A stretch of 64,000 nt of DNA from Tricholoma matsutake (GCA_026075535.2 AP026547.1:1240001-1304000); one strand, 5' to 3'. Counted from the stretch's first letter, positions 44,484-55,639 are shown. The notes: generated from the sequence alone by a model not told the origin. Numbers and translations: made by a program.

Positions 44484-44909
44484 TGTAAGGGGACTAAGGG
44501 GGTGCCCTGTGTGTTTTTCCTATTTTTTATGTTCATCCCATATTTTTCCCCACCTCATTTCCTTCTATTCTTCATTTTCTATGATTTTTCCGGATTTTAT
44601 TACTAATTTTCCCTTGCTATCATGTTTGTATATGTTGACACTTTTATATTTAGAGGCGGAGTACCCCTTCCGACACATACCCCTTGGTATGATGTCATTC
44701 GGCGGCCTTGATCTGCCTATCTCCGCCTTTTTCTATTTTTAGGTTATATTTGATTTTTGTCGTCTTCACATATACTGGGCATCAGCAAGGGGATCCTTAG
44801 AGTTTTCTCTTCGGATTTCCCTTTGCTAGGTGCGCCCCCAATGCCTGTATTATGTAGTATAATTTTAACTTCGGATTTCCCTTTGCTAGAGGCTTAGGTT
44901 GCCCTTATA
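44484..44909 (+). repeat. Gypsy B 3' LTR
   Basis: Same length as the 5' LTR and identical by eye except for one G-to-A change near 44535, a CpG site (TTCGTCC in the 5' copy, TTCATCC here). Confidence 0.95.
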
Positions 44910-45501
44910 CCTCCGCCGCAACTGCACCGGCAGCCTTCAGGCGTTTCATAGCTTCCAAAGGGTAGGGTCAATATTACCATAAATGTCAAGAATGCCCAAT
45001 GCACTTTTGGAAGACGGTCCCACGGTTATAGATGCCCTGTCATTTGGTCTCAACTTGCCTGTTGCAGGAGTGATTGGTGTCTCATCGTCACCAGAGTTAT
45101 ACCACCTAATATCATTTGCATCTTTCAGCTTGCCATCAGCACCTACAGCACAATTCTCAGAAGCCATGCTAGGAGGGAATAAGGAGAAAAGTTTTTTCTT
45201 CAATTATTCGAACGGTCAAACTATTACTCCAATTTACAGGCACTGATGGAAATGTATATTACTTTCAATCCCAACTTGGACATTTATGGCTTGAAAACCC
45301 CATGTCATTCATAGTGTAGGTTCTCGGTTCGAATGCATTCAAACTGAGTTCATATAGATCCTGGAGGCCCCAAACCTGCGACCGAACCTACTGGTGAAAG
45401 ACAGAACCAGAACCGGACTGAACCAGAACCGCAGGTCCGGTTCAGGCATTCGAGGTTCGAACCTAGGTTCTGAACCGAACTTCAGCATCCCTATGAACTC
45501 A

Positions 45502-46896
45502 ACCCAAAATGACATAGTCAGTTCCCTTGGTTACAAATCGGTGGTAACTGCGAGCATCAGCTGTGCCATCATAATCCAATGGCGCAAGCAGCTTCAGCAA
45601 GGTTTTGTGTCTCGGTTTTGATGGCCTCAATCGAGTTGATCAAGATCACATTTGACAACATTTTCTTCCTTCTCCACTAGTTCCACTCTCAGGGTCAGAG
45701 GAATTCATAGACTTAGAGGAGCTGGATGAACTATCAGATGGGTCTGAAGGTAAGTGTTCATTTTCTTCAATATGGCTCATAGCTCAACCCAGAAAACTTC
45801 CAGGGGCAATTTGAGACAAAGGCCATATGTCCGAGCTTTGTTGTTCCTGATGAATGTTTGGTCGTCAATGACCCTTTATGGTGTTCACTATTCGACTCAT
45901 CAAAGCATCTGACATTGGTGTGAACTTGGTTTCAGAGAGATTCTCTTTAGCTGCAGCAGGGGCACTCACTTTTGGTGTGTCTTCATCTGTTACACTCTCA
46001 ACTCGAGCTTTATGATTGGAATCTTTCTGATGAGGAGCCTTCTCCTAAACATGCTTAGATTCCTTATGTCGGTCCTGGTCTTGGATTTCATTCCAAGTCT
46101 TTATCGCCTCTTTTTGGGCATTCACATCCAATTCGGATGGTTCAAATCTCAAGGTTCCCCAATTTTCAGGGTCAATACCTTTTCCTTTTGAGGGTCCCTC
46201 ACCCCTCGAAGATTCATCTCCATCGTTATTGAAGTGCACTTTCTCATAACGATGATCAATTTGTTCTCGTTCTTCAGTGGTCAAATTCTGTTCAGCATTT
46301 TTAACTGCAATTTCTTGTTCAGATGTCAAACTGTTTCCTCTCGAAAACTTAGTATCAGAATGACAATGTCTTCGGGCACATTTGGACTCAACTAAAGTCC
46401 AAGGTTCATATTTGTTAGTCTCCTTGTCAGGAGAATTTTCAGTCATTACTCGAGTGGAAGAGTATAAAGTCAAATCGTCATTGAAAGCATGGTCTACCTG
46501 AGACGAGAAGCTTTCAAGATAAGGTGTAATTGGAGCCGAACAGATCTCCGAAATACCCGCGTCTAGCTGGGTATCATCATGCCAACTAGCAGCAGAGGAT
46601 GGTCTAGTCGCAACCACATCACTATACAAGCGAGGGCTAACAACTTGGTCAATAGGAAAATTCTGCTCGTTACGCACTGTAGCTGCCTCCTCTACGGCTG
46701 GGCCAGACGTCAAAGTGAGGGGCAAAGGGGCCACTCCTGCCGACTCAAGGTTAGTCATTCCGGCGGAACTAGATAGGATCTCACCTGGAGTTGGCGCAGC
46801 TGCATATTTGCAGGCTAGACGGTTATGAAGTGGGTAACGAGTTTCAGACATAATGATGAAGTGTTTAATATAGGTGGATTGCAGAACAGTTGTCAC
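45502..46896 (-). pseudogene. Gypsy C gag, 5' part
   Basis: The likely start is MSETRYPLHN at 46851, preferred over the upstream ATG at 46896. The frame is open to 46045 and encodes a Ser/Thr-rich matrix-like stretch, NLTTEEREQIDHRYEK, and the GEGPSKGKGIDPENWGTLRF signature common in mushroom gypsy gag. Frame breaks lie near 46040 and 45640. The region resumes with LLAPLDYDGTADARSYHRFV and KGTDYVILG, directly abutting the hAT duplication at 45501. CpG content here is higher than in the 3' parts of the same element. Confidence 0.85.
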
Positions 46897-47008
46897 AAAG
46901 ATGTCGCCTAGCAGTAAGAGCCTCAGTTGATCAGACTAAGAGATCCAGATGCGAAGCGAGCAGAAGTTCGGTAGTAGTAAAGTTTGAGCGAGTAGACTGT
47001 CAAAAATA

Positions 47009-47349
47009 TGTGATATAAGCGTGACGAATCACGGTTTTAGCACACGAAGTTCTAAGGTCACTCGAAAGACAGTTTAATAGCCTCGGAATTCTCTAACCTT
47101 ACTAGTTACAAAACTGTTCGTTTATATAAGTAAGAATTCGGGCATGTCGGGTATCTAAATAAAGAGTCCAGCTCGTTGTCAAGTAGTAAGCAGCAGGGAA
47201 TTGGAAATACAGATAAGTCATCGTATGAGAAGAGATAGGGTAAAAGGAAAGGAAAGAAACCATAGAGACGAAATAAACGAAATAACGGAACGGATAGATG
47301 ATAAGGAAAATACCGGAGCGTGCATCACCCGGATCACGCTATCCTTACA
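47009..47349 (-). repeat. Gypsy C 5' LTR (341 bp), CpG retained
   Basis: Same ends as the 31144 copy (minus strand TGTAAGGATAG to ATATCACA), with 19 CpG sites of which only three survive in the partner. Confidence 0.93.
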
Positions 47350-47354
47350 CCATG

Positions 47355-48180
47355 ATGCAATCAGACATTTCTATTGGTTGCAAAACTTGCCAACTACGAT
47401 GACGAACTTGTTCATTTACAATACTGCGATTTTCTGGATTTTCTGGCTCTTGGACTTGAAACTGTTCATGCACTTATGCGATATCTACACTTTTGCAGCG
47501 GTTACTTATAACTGGAATAATAATAAGTTACGTTGACAGCGCTGGGTGTTGGATAGGACGAACCTTGAACCGTTTGACACGACGCACGTCCTCCTGCTGC
47601 TGAACGTTGTTGTCCTAGTCCACCGTTGTTTCTCCAGGTTCCAGCACCAATCGTACAACCAAAGTCTGAAGGAAGTACATTTTCCAGCTGCTCGCACTCG
47701 GAGACAGCTACTACCACTTGACAACAAAGTTGGGGTACATGTTATTTTGAACTTTTATTATCCTAATATCACATTGGGGTTTAGGATGATGGATCTCCTT
47801 TCCATGAAGCTTTGGCCAGCTGGCGACAGCTCAACCTCGCGCCCAGTTTTATTCGATTTACGAATCAGGTTGACCGCGCAGCTGGAAGGAGATCGTTGAT
47901 CTCTGGATAGAAACGTTCGAGGATGTCTCCCCTAAAATAAAATAATAGTGTACTTATCTCCTAACTAGGCAAAAACTAGCCCACGACCTCCTAACAACCC
48001 TCTCCCCAACTTACTCACCAATTCCCTCCCTCCTTTTCTCCCTCCTTCCGCGTCCGATCCGCACCCAAACCCTGTTCTATCTCCTCTCAACCCTTTCAAC
48101 ACTCTTCAAATTCCTCCTCGCACACTCTATCCATCCTGAACTCCTCCGTACGTGGGACCCTTTCAGCCTCGTTCACCCCA
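47355..48180. other. Host-like, CpG-richer DNA with unassigned ORFs
   Basis: Right flank of gypsy C. Overlapping ORFs on both strands (plus 47546-47899; minus 47717-47502 with GCTIGAGTWRNNGGLGQQ) look protein-like, but none has a recognised motif and the strand cannot be settled. 47990-48180 is C-rich and may encode a Pro/Leu-rich N-terminus of the gene remnant that follows. Confidence 0.35.
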
Positions 48181-49180
48181 AGAGAGAGCCGTGGTGGAGG
48201 CGTGGGGCTCGGTGTTCAGAAGGATGCAGCGCGGTGCGTGCGCGGAGGCTGTGGGGTTGTTGGAGAATGTATCCGGTGCGGAGGATGCGTCGACTTGGGT
48301 TGTCGTACGCTGGTGAGGTGTAGTACATTTCAAGTTCAAGTTGTATATCTTATACTCACTCTCTGCGTCTTCTCACGTTGGACTATTTCACAAACCCTAC
48401 GCCCTATACACTCCACTATTAACATACCATAGGACGACTGAAGCACCTGAACCGACTGACAGCCAAGTTTTCACAGCACTTATCCATCGCGTCAATAAAG
48501 CAGAACAGTTCAGGCCTCTAGCCGCCTTCCTAATCGAGCAATTCACCTCCCTACCTCAAAAATCTACCTCAACAGCGACCAGCCCACTGAGTTTCCGCCG
48601 AAGGCTCGAAGCTGTCTCGGTAAGAACCGCCGTAAGAGGAGGTTCGCGTCTAACCCGTAAGCTTTTGCTCTCAGCGTTTATTCGTTCCATTCATTTACTT
48701 GCGTTCCGCGGTAGAATCGCACCTCAACAAACTATTCGCAGCAACGAATACCCTTCATTCGGCCTCTCCACGTCGCTTTATTGAAATTCACTAATTCTAT
48801 TTTTACCGCATCTCATTCTCAGTCTGAAATGCAACAGCTGTGGATTGGCCGTGGGCTTAGATTCCTCCAACGCGTGTTGGAGCTGATCCAACACGTACTC
48901 CAAACAAAAATCGCAAGGTAGAGCTCACCACTTTGGAATTTGCGATTACAGTCTCTAGGAGCTTCGCGGAGCTGGGGTGGGGCGGCTGGAAGGCTGTGGG
49001 GATGCCGTTGGCGTGTAGGATGCGCGTGGCTGAGAAGGCGCTGGAGTTGGAGGGGCAAGGAGCGTTGGAGCTGCTGGCGGAGCTGAGGGGGGGGAAGAAG
49101 TTGAGCGTGGGTACGGATTTAGTGTGGAGGGGAAACGTGGAGAAGTGGCTCCTTGGGAAATTAATGTGTTGGAGGTAGGA
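48130..49180 (+). pseudogene. Broken host-like gene, helical, unknown family
   Basis: Three plus-strand blocks with coding character appear in order. 48187-48314 reads ERAVVEAWGSVFRRMQRGAC and EAVGLLENV, then a GTGAGG donor-like site. 48433-48618 reads DSQVFTALIHRVNKAEQFRP and SFRRRLEAVS, then a GTAAGA donor-like site. 48725-48785 reads HLNKLFAATNTLHSASPRRF. 48915-49178 reads KVELTTLEFAITVSRSFAEL, then GMPLACRMRVAEKALELEGQ, ending at TAG. A frameshift near 48150 and a TAG near 48860 argue for a pseudogene or sequence errors. The helical Leu/Ala-rich character resembles PPR- or TPR-like proteins, but no repeat signature is certain. It may be a real host locus. Confidence 0.45.
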
Positions 49181-50228
49181 GTGGGCGGGAGTGAAAAGGT
49201 CCGTTTTGCGTTTGTTATCTTTTCTTGGAGGCGGTCTGATGTTGCGTTTTTATAGGTAAGAGTCTGCTAGGAGAGTTGAGTGATATACTCACTCTCCACG
49301 TTTTTCTCTGGCGCCGCGTCTATAGCGTTTGTCAATGTAGTGGGGAGAATCCTTATAGAGGGAGGGAGGAGGGATGGTGTTACTATTGGCGTTAGGGTTG
49401 AAGGAGATAACGATGCCGATCATGATGGCAATACGTATAAAGCTCAACGTGGGCGTTAGGCGTACTGCGGATGGTCCGTGGGGTTGTGGAGGGATCCGAG
49501 CACACGCGGTGTTATGGATGGACGGTCGGCCTCGCATCCCATTTGAATGGGGGGGGGGGGGGGTTGGACCAGCGGCGTGCGGTGCACGGCATCGTTATAG
49601 CTTGACATCCAGTTTGGAAGGGGAGGAGTGGGAACAGCAATTTCGGAGGTGTTACAAACAATCTATGACCTAGAAACTAGAACAAAAAGGATATATTTAC
49701 CAAGTTGAAGAAGGAACTAACCTTACCTCGTAGAAGAACGAGCCACAAGCGTTCCCTTGTCTAACTGAGTGTCCCCATCATCGAATGGCTGAGAAAAGTG
49801 AAGTTTGGGTGGGGAAGAACAGCAGAGCGATGTTCAAAGACTTTGGACGTCGCCTTGTAAACAAACCTCAAGACGTCGGAATTTGAAAACGGAGGACTGC
49901 TCGGCTACCGTACGTACACAACAAGTCTTCAGCCTCCCAACATGGCCGAACAATATTATACCGTTGGTATGTGTTAACTTATCGGTCGATGTTCTCTTTA
50001 TATCTGGTAATTCTCAGAAGGCATCACTGAGGCTCGAGTGCATGGAAAGGGAAAATCTCGACATTGGGTTAGATTCTTTCAAATAGTACTTGTTAACTTC
50101 CTCACTGACATTCCTAGCAATACCTGACAGCGGTGTGTATAATTTTTACAAAATTTTATACATCTACTTAGTTCCTTTCGTCCTATCAGTGGAAAGGCTA
50201 CCCTGCTGATGAGAGCACGTATGTCTGT
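49181..50228. other. CpG-richer region with weak ORFs
   Basis: A plus ORF at 49374-49673 contains a hydrophobic LLLALGLKEITMPIMMAI stretch and a poly-G tract at 49550-49565, with no family match. 49674-50228 has only short ORFs. Could hold an exon of an unrecognised gene. Confidence 0.3.
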
Positions 50229-51125
50229 TTGGTACTGGTTCTGACTTATGCAATTAATTATTTCGCAAGCTGGGAAGATGTTACCTCTTTCCAACCAACA
50301 GATGATGATCAAGCCTCGTCAGAACACTTCATTACTGCATTTTGGTGCCATGTTTTGGGAGATGCTATAGTCCCCGATCCTCAGGAATATAAAACCCGGA
50401 CTCATTTTGTCAGAAAAGGTCATCCGCGCCAATCTCGGAAATCCTATTTCAGATACATGCTCACTCTGCAGCAAAGTAAATTTCACCCCAGTTAACCCAG
50501 ACCTGTAAAATAGTGCTGCATCTCTTAGGAAAAATAGCGTTTATCGAATCGGAAGGACGTTAAACATGAGAGATTGGAGCTAGATTGGAACAAAAACAAT
50601 GTAAGCTAAATTTGGCGACCATTTCCAGATACGAGGACAAGCCATAAGCTTGCCGAGATCCTCTGCGAAGGGGTTCATAGGTATCACGACGAAGAGAAGG
50701 TATTTCGAAGTCGCATCAGGGGACATCCGGGATTTATCCCCGGCAAATAGATGGTGGTTGCAAGGGATGGAGAACCAGGCCTTGGGGGGGATAATATAGA
50801 ACACATTTCGGCTGTGTCGTCTCGATCCTTTCTACAATGTTGAAGGTAGGTGTCAACCGAATTGTACCAGACGCTTCCTGGGTGTTAATTTGCGGGACAT
50901 CGAGAATCTCTATCTCCCCCTGTGAGGTGGGTGAGAGTCTACGTCGCTTGGGCGCACGATCCTACCTCATTCATGAGCTAATCAATCAGTACCAAGATAC
51001 CTCTGCCACTTGTAAGACAACACCCGTTCATTTCTGGTCTTGCTCCAGCCGTCAGATTGATAACAACGGAGAGAAAATCCCACTAACCGCTGGACCATCG
51101 AGGTTTGCGAGTGGGATGTAATACA
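50229..51125. other. Unassigned ORFs on both strands
   Basis: Plus 50229-50495 (FITAFWCHVLGDAIVPDPQE), minus 50804-50580 (PCNHHLFAGDKSRMSPDATS) and plus 50837-51121 (ESLRRLGARSYLIHELINQY) read as plausible protein pieces. None shows a known domain, and they could not be joined into one gene. 51126-51380 is AT-rich without a gene. Confidence 0.3.
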
Positions 51126-51505
51126 GGTAACATGGGTTTCAATAATCCCATAGTAATAAAAGCGAATTTTTGGAAGACGAAAAGGAAAATGCGCTTTGAA
51201 TGCACTTATGTACTAAAAATTGAAAGTTTGAAAGTTTGAAGTTTTGAAAAAAATTTCAGCCTGTTCGGGTGCCGTTCATGGTTGCCACGCCTATGTCAGA
51301 AACACGTTCTCACATGTTCTTGTTCAAGCGGAGTGTAAATCGGCTTGCAGAGACAACTGATTGATCAGATTACTGATAGATAAGACTTGGACAACAATCA
51401 TGTCTCGATTATCCTTTCATCCTCATACCTCCCTTGCTCAACCAGCAAATCCTTAATATTGTAATTCTTCTTGTCAATGTCATTTTCCCAACCATTTCGT
51501 GCAAT

Positions 51506-53034
51506 GGATCACATCAGACAACCATACCATACATCAATTCTGTCTGGTGAAGGCTGGAGAGCAATTTCAACAACATCAGAGAAATGGATCATAGCTAAGC
51601 GAGTTAGCCGAGTGATCTGTACCAGTCTGTACCGGTAGATACCAACACCCAATTTACTGATGATTCAAATGAAACAATTTCCAGGTGAGTAGAATATAAA
51701 TTGTGGTATTTGATAATCAGCCAATTGTTGTGTATTCAGATACTTTTGGAAAATGGCTTGCATTCTCTCTTCTCCTCCATTTTATTCAACATATATCCAC
51801 CCACCTTCAGATTCTCCTTCACCATATCTCCAAAATAATCCAAAATTTTGGCCTTTTTTTAAAGGTGTAATTGGTGCAATTGATGGAAGTCATATCACTC
51901 TTTCATGTCCTGCAGCAATGCATGCAGCATGTTGCAATCAAAAAGGATTCATATCACAGAATTGCCTTTTCTGCTGTTCATTTGACATGCTTTTTACCTA
52001 TGCCTTGACTGTATGGGAGGGCTCAATCTCAGATGCTCATCTCTGGGAAGTTGCTCATTGCCTTCAAATTCCTGATGGTTGCTTTCTATTGGCCGATGCT
52101 GGTTTTCCACACTGTCAAGCATTGCTTGTGCCCTATCGAGGAGTTCACTATTGTTAGGAAACCACCCCATTACCTAATAAAATTTCATTTTTATTTTATT
52201 ATGTCGAATTACGCTACACGACACCAAATGATGCTACACTTTGATAGTGTGAGAATTTTATTTTGCATGCATCAATATGTACACGCATGTACAAATGCAT
52301 CGGTAACAACAATGTACAATATATGTAACATAGTATATAAACCCTAAATATATGCCTAGGGAACCCCAGTTGTGTTCTCTTAGGTATTCCACCTATGTTT
52401 TTGGTGTGAAAGGCCTATCTCAACAAACTCACCTATTAATAACCCCTCACATCAAAACCATCAATTTCCCCATCACGCACGCAGATCCCGCCCCCTTCTT
52501 GTAGAGAGAACCTGCATGGTCTTAGCTAGCAGATAGTGGGTGTCGCCTTAACAACTATCATCTAGCTGAACATTGGTGGGCAGGTCTACAGTAATATTTT
52601 TGATTTATATGAGCTGATATGTAACTGATAATTCTTCAGACCAGCTAACAAAGAAGAACTCTTCAATTTGTGACATGCACAAGCCCAAAATGTTATTGAA
52701 CATATTTTTGGAGTCCTTAAACAATGTTTTCATATTCTACTTCTTGCTCCTGAGTTTTCCATCAGAGTCCAGGCTCAAATTGTTTCTGTCCTTTGCGCCA
52801 CCCATAATTTCATGAAGCACCATGATTCCAAGGAAGGAGAATTACCTGATGAAAATTCTGGACATTCCACCTTTGTACCCAATGCAGGAGACAATGGAGT
52901 TCAGGAGATAAACTACATTGAGGAAGATGTTCCAGCTGAGGTTGTTGCTCATCGTGATCAAATTGCTCAGAATATGTGGGAAGGTTATCAGAGAATTTTG
53001 GAGGAAAGAGGGATGGATGCAGAAGATAGTAGTT
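51506..53034 (+). pseudogene. PIF-Harbinger DDE transposase, split by a solo LTR
   Basis: 51506 starts MDHIRQPYHTSILSGEGW, typical of the mushroom Harbinger N-terminus. A GT-AG intron (about 51682-51739) joins ETISR to YFWKMACILSSPPFYST. The nuclease domain follows: FFKGVIGAIDGSHI (first Asp), TVWEGSISDAHL (second Asp region), LLADAGFPHCQALLVPY (third). The frame is cut at 52151 by a solo LTR with duplication ACTAT. Past it come HLAEHWW, an intron, then PANKEELFNL, a TGA where Arg is expected, and HAQAQNVIEHIFGVLKQC (final Glu) and LCATHNFMKHHDS. An acidic tail ends at 53034. Stops and an approximately 85-bp disruption near 51595-51670 also break it. Confidence 0.9.
52152..52553 (+). repeat. 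Solo LTR, gypsy A family, in the Harbinger transposase
   Basis: TGTTAGGAAACCACC to GTCGCCTTAACA, flanked by an exact ACTAT duplication (52147-52151 and 52554-52558). It matches 25753-26093 except for an extra 62 bp at about 52200-52261, bounded by direct repeats of ATTTTAT. Retained TATATAAACCC box. Confidence 0.95.
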
Positions 53035-53413
53035 AGGATAAATCAGAGGATGATTATGGTGCATTGGGGGAAGATGAAGATGGTGAATGATATGATAATA
53101 TAATTGAATGTACTCAACTACATCTCACAAAAATACTATTATTTATCTTGCGAATTACTATTCTAGTGAAATATTTCTCATTTGTTCAGATGGTACACAA
53201 CGCTTCCATATTTGCCATCATTTCTGAATAGACTCGAACCCAATGATTGGCCTCGAAGGACATACTTCCCTGGCAGAAAATGATATATTTGAAATTGCAT
53301 ACAGATTGGTACATTTGATCCCAACATGAAGTAAACACACATACAAATATTCATTCAGTGTCCATGATAATATCGTCCTCATCCTCATCCTGCTCATCAA
53401 TTTCCCTTATCTC
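53035..53413. other. Non-coding interval between converging Harbinger genes
   Basis: AT-rich; the 3' ends of the plus DDE gene and the minus Myb-like gene meet here. No other gene seen. Confidence 0.5.
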
Positions 53414-55639
53414 TTACCAATACAGTCCTAATTCAGTCTTAATCCAATGACAACATAAGGAACCCAAAGTGTTTGTGATATACATCGATGCAATATTGAG
53501 CTCTTGACAAAAAAGCTGAAGTAGAACAACTTTCTGACCATTCATAAGCTTATCCTGCTTACCCCATTCTCTGTTGAGCCTTGAGACTGCTTCCTGGAGA
53601 ATCATGTGTGGCTGGGTCAAGTTGTTGCCCTGCATGACATCGGAGAAGTGGTTCATAGATCCATGGAAGTTTGTCAAGAGAGCAGCATCTGTGGATGAGA
53701 TGTTGGACTTTGATGTGGCACTAGATTGGGGGCCATGACATTTTGATGAACCTTCATGATTGGCACCATCGAGAGCTGACTGATTTCTTTTCTTTGATGA
53801 TGCAGATGAATGGACAGTTGGAGCAGTAGATGGCGCAGTGATACTTGTTGATGGAGGTGGTAGGCTAGATGAGATAGATGAAGATGATGGCAGCCCTGCA
53901 GTGACTGACTCAGTTGTTGAGAACAAAGATGGTGGTATAACTTATGAATTGGAAGGAGAAGTTGATAACAAAGATCATGATTGACTTGGAGAAGGGGCGG
54001 CTGATAATGAAGATAAAGGAGTGGTTTGCAATTGGGGAGCACCAGCTGATAACAAAGATGGAAGCCTGGCATCTGATGAGGCAGAGGCAGCCACCCCAGA
54101 TAATGATAAGGAGCTAATTGAAATAAAAGCCAGAGAGATAGATGAAGGCAAAGGAGCAGGACCAGCCAATGAAGTGGAAAGGGATGGTGTTGACATCACA
54201 GCAAATGGTGTGATGAATGGATGCTGGAAAAAGATTGCGAGTTGATGAAGATTGACCTGCGGATGCCAGCAGATCATCCTTCTCATCATTCTTGTCATCT
54301 GGGTCACTTCCACCATTGTTGTTTCCACTATTGTGAGCAAATTGACCAGTCGCTGTTGAATTCATGAAAGGTTTGTTGAGTTTCACAAGATAAGGCCAGG
54401 ATCTGTGATCAATAGCCTTGATAAAGCCTTGATTCTGAGGAAATGAGGTAAGGAGCAGTATGTGCTGAGTTGATATGGAAACATACCCATTTTTTGAGAT
54501 TTTTACAATAATCTTTGAATTGATCCATATCAGTTGGGGTTGCAGAATAAAAACCACCATGATTGTAGTCCCAGGAGGCCCCAGAAGAAGATTGATAAGT
54601 GTTGATGGCCTTCCACTGATCTTTGAGCTGTAGGTTAAGAAAGATGAGTAATGTTTTGAGATCTCATGATTTTGTCGCTCACTTGTTTTGTTTTCACCTT
54701 TATATTCTGTACAGCCTTTTTGGCCCCTTGTGTGGGGAGGTTTGAGTTCTTGATATGTTTGAGAGCACCATTGTAGGTTTTTGTAGGAAAGCTTGCCCCT
54801 CCTTCAGCCTCAGATTGATGACCATGGAGATAATCAATGAGAGCCAAAGTTTCAGCATTGTTCCAGTGTGCACAAGGTTTTGACTGTTTGGGGGGTATTG
54901 TTAAGAATTGATCCTAGAAGGCACATCAGAATCTGATCGGACCCTGCAGGTGATGATAGCGGAAGATTGTTGGGTCATGGCAGATTCTGCAGAGGGGAAA
55001 ACAGAAAGGACTTGACTTCAGCTTGTAAGAAGCTGCGCCCTTCACCTTGTCTGGTGTCCTAATTTCAAGACAAAGGTTTGGAGGTAGAAGCAGGGAAGTG
55101 CAGGTAAACATGGGAAGGAGTACGGAGGGACTTGGGTTAAGTTCAGATGAGACCAGAACTTCAGAGGGAGACTAGAGGTCAAGTCGAATGGAGTTCAGAC
55201 TCTTAGAGGACTGAGGTAGGAGTAGAATGAGATTTAGATTGGCAGGTTAAAGTTGAGTCTATGTTGATATACAAACTGAGGAATACAAGGCGAAACTAAC
55301 TAAGCTTAAATACTCTAGTCCAGAATAAAGGCGGAATGGAAACAGAGGCTGTGGCAATGTCTCGACTGCATAGATAAATTATCTAGTGGGAGCCACACAG
55401 GAATCTGTAGTTGAATTTGCAAAAGAGATGGCAGCCTTGAGAAGGTGGCTGTGGGTGCTGTACAAGGTGGCCTGGTGCACAGCAGTGTGGGCAGTGCAAG
55501 GCAGCTGGGAATGAAAGCGGGAGGAGTTGATGAATGTTGGTTTCGACATGCGGAAAAGGGTCAGATGGATGCGGGTTCCAATCGGGCAAGGAACGGTTCT
55601 TGACAGTATTTCCCCCTTAGTGCCGAGCCCACGAGGCAT
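53414..55639 (-). pseudogene. Harbinger-associated Myb/SANT-like gene, split by a solo LTR
   Basis: The start MPRGLGTKGEI is at 55639, beyond the solo LTR at 54899-55605. Removing the LTR and one GTAT copy continues in frame as PPKQSKPCAHWNNAETLALI, DYLHGHQSEAEGG and GALKHIKNSN (to 54635). After an intron, 54560-54114 reads GFIKAIDHRSWPYLVKLNKP. A long Ser/Pro-rich region follows (54072-53674), and 53926-53414 ends with SRLNREWGKQDKLMNGQKVV and a helical tail. Known Harbinger Myb-like partners bind element ends and import the transposase. Several frameshifts make it non-functional. Confidence 0.8.
54899..55605 (+). repeat. Solo LTR family B (707 bp) in the Myb-like gene
   Basis: TGTTAAGAATTGATCC to GGTTCTTGACA, with inverted TGTTAAGAA/TTCTTGACA termini and a GTAT duplication on both sides (54895-54898 and 55606-55609). 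The 60769-61826 copy has exactly the same length once its insertion is subtracted. Plus-strand orientation is nominal. Confidence 0.9.

Larger units (their letters stand above)
38863..44909 (+). mobile_element. Gypsy B: young Ty3/gypsy chromovirus-type element
   Basis: Complete structure: 426-bp LTRs at 38863-39288 and 44484-44909 with one visible difference (G/A near 38914 and 44535), target duplication CCTCC at 38858-38862 and 44910-44914, gag with two stops, an uninterrupted pol, and a polypurine tract before the 3' LTR. It inserted into the hAT gene, which lies in gypsy C. CpG content is visibly higher than in neighbouring relics. It is the youngest insertion in the nest. Confidence 0.96.
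38236..45167 (-). pseudogene. hAT transposase N-terminus and start of BED finger, split by gypsy B
   Basis: The part before gypsy B (45167-44915) starts MASENCAVGADGKLKDANDI. Removing gypsy B with one CCTCC copy rejoins it in frame with AAEVIVGQRHVIK at 38857. A Lys/Ala-rich and acidic linker follows (38770-38500), with one stop near 38702. After an intron-like gap the frame at 38433-38236 reads RKSHSSQGKDQRTADIRTVF and WCEVCK, the first half of a BED-type zinc finger. The rest of the finger, the RNase H-like core and the hATC dimer domain are missing. It cannot transpose but could still bind element ends if expressed, which is speculation. Confidence 0.7.
38112..45493 (-). mobile_element. 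hAT element with an internally deleted transposase, itself holding gypsy B
   Basis: Ends read TAGGGATGCCGAAGTTC at 38112 and, inverted, TAGGGATGCTGAAGTTC at 45493. An exact 8-bp duplication, TGAACTCA, lies at 38104-38111 and 45494-45501. GGTTCGAACC-type palindromic repeats fill the subterminal DNA. The gene runs on the minus strand from 45167. Without gypsy B the element is about 1.33 kb and lacks the DDE catalytic core, so it is a non-autonomous deletion derivative. Confidence 0.92.
31144..47349 (-). mobile_element. Gypsy C: full Ty3/gypsy element, split by a nested hAT
   Basis: Two LTRs (31144-31474 and 47009-47349) in the same orientation bound the element, with an exact 5-bp duplication CCATG at 31139-31143 and 47350-47354. 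On the minus strand it carries gag (46851 to 45502, resuming at 38103 down to 36900), pol (about 36845 to 32435) and an extra ORF (32257 to about 31465). A 7382-bp hAT insertion splits gag. Own length without the nest is about 8.8 kb. All genes carry stops or frameshifts, so the copy is dead. Confidence 0.93.
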
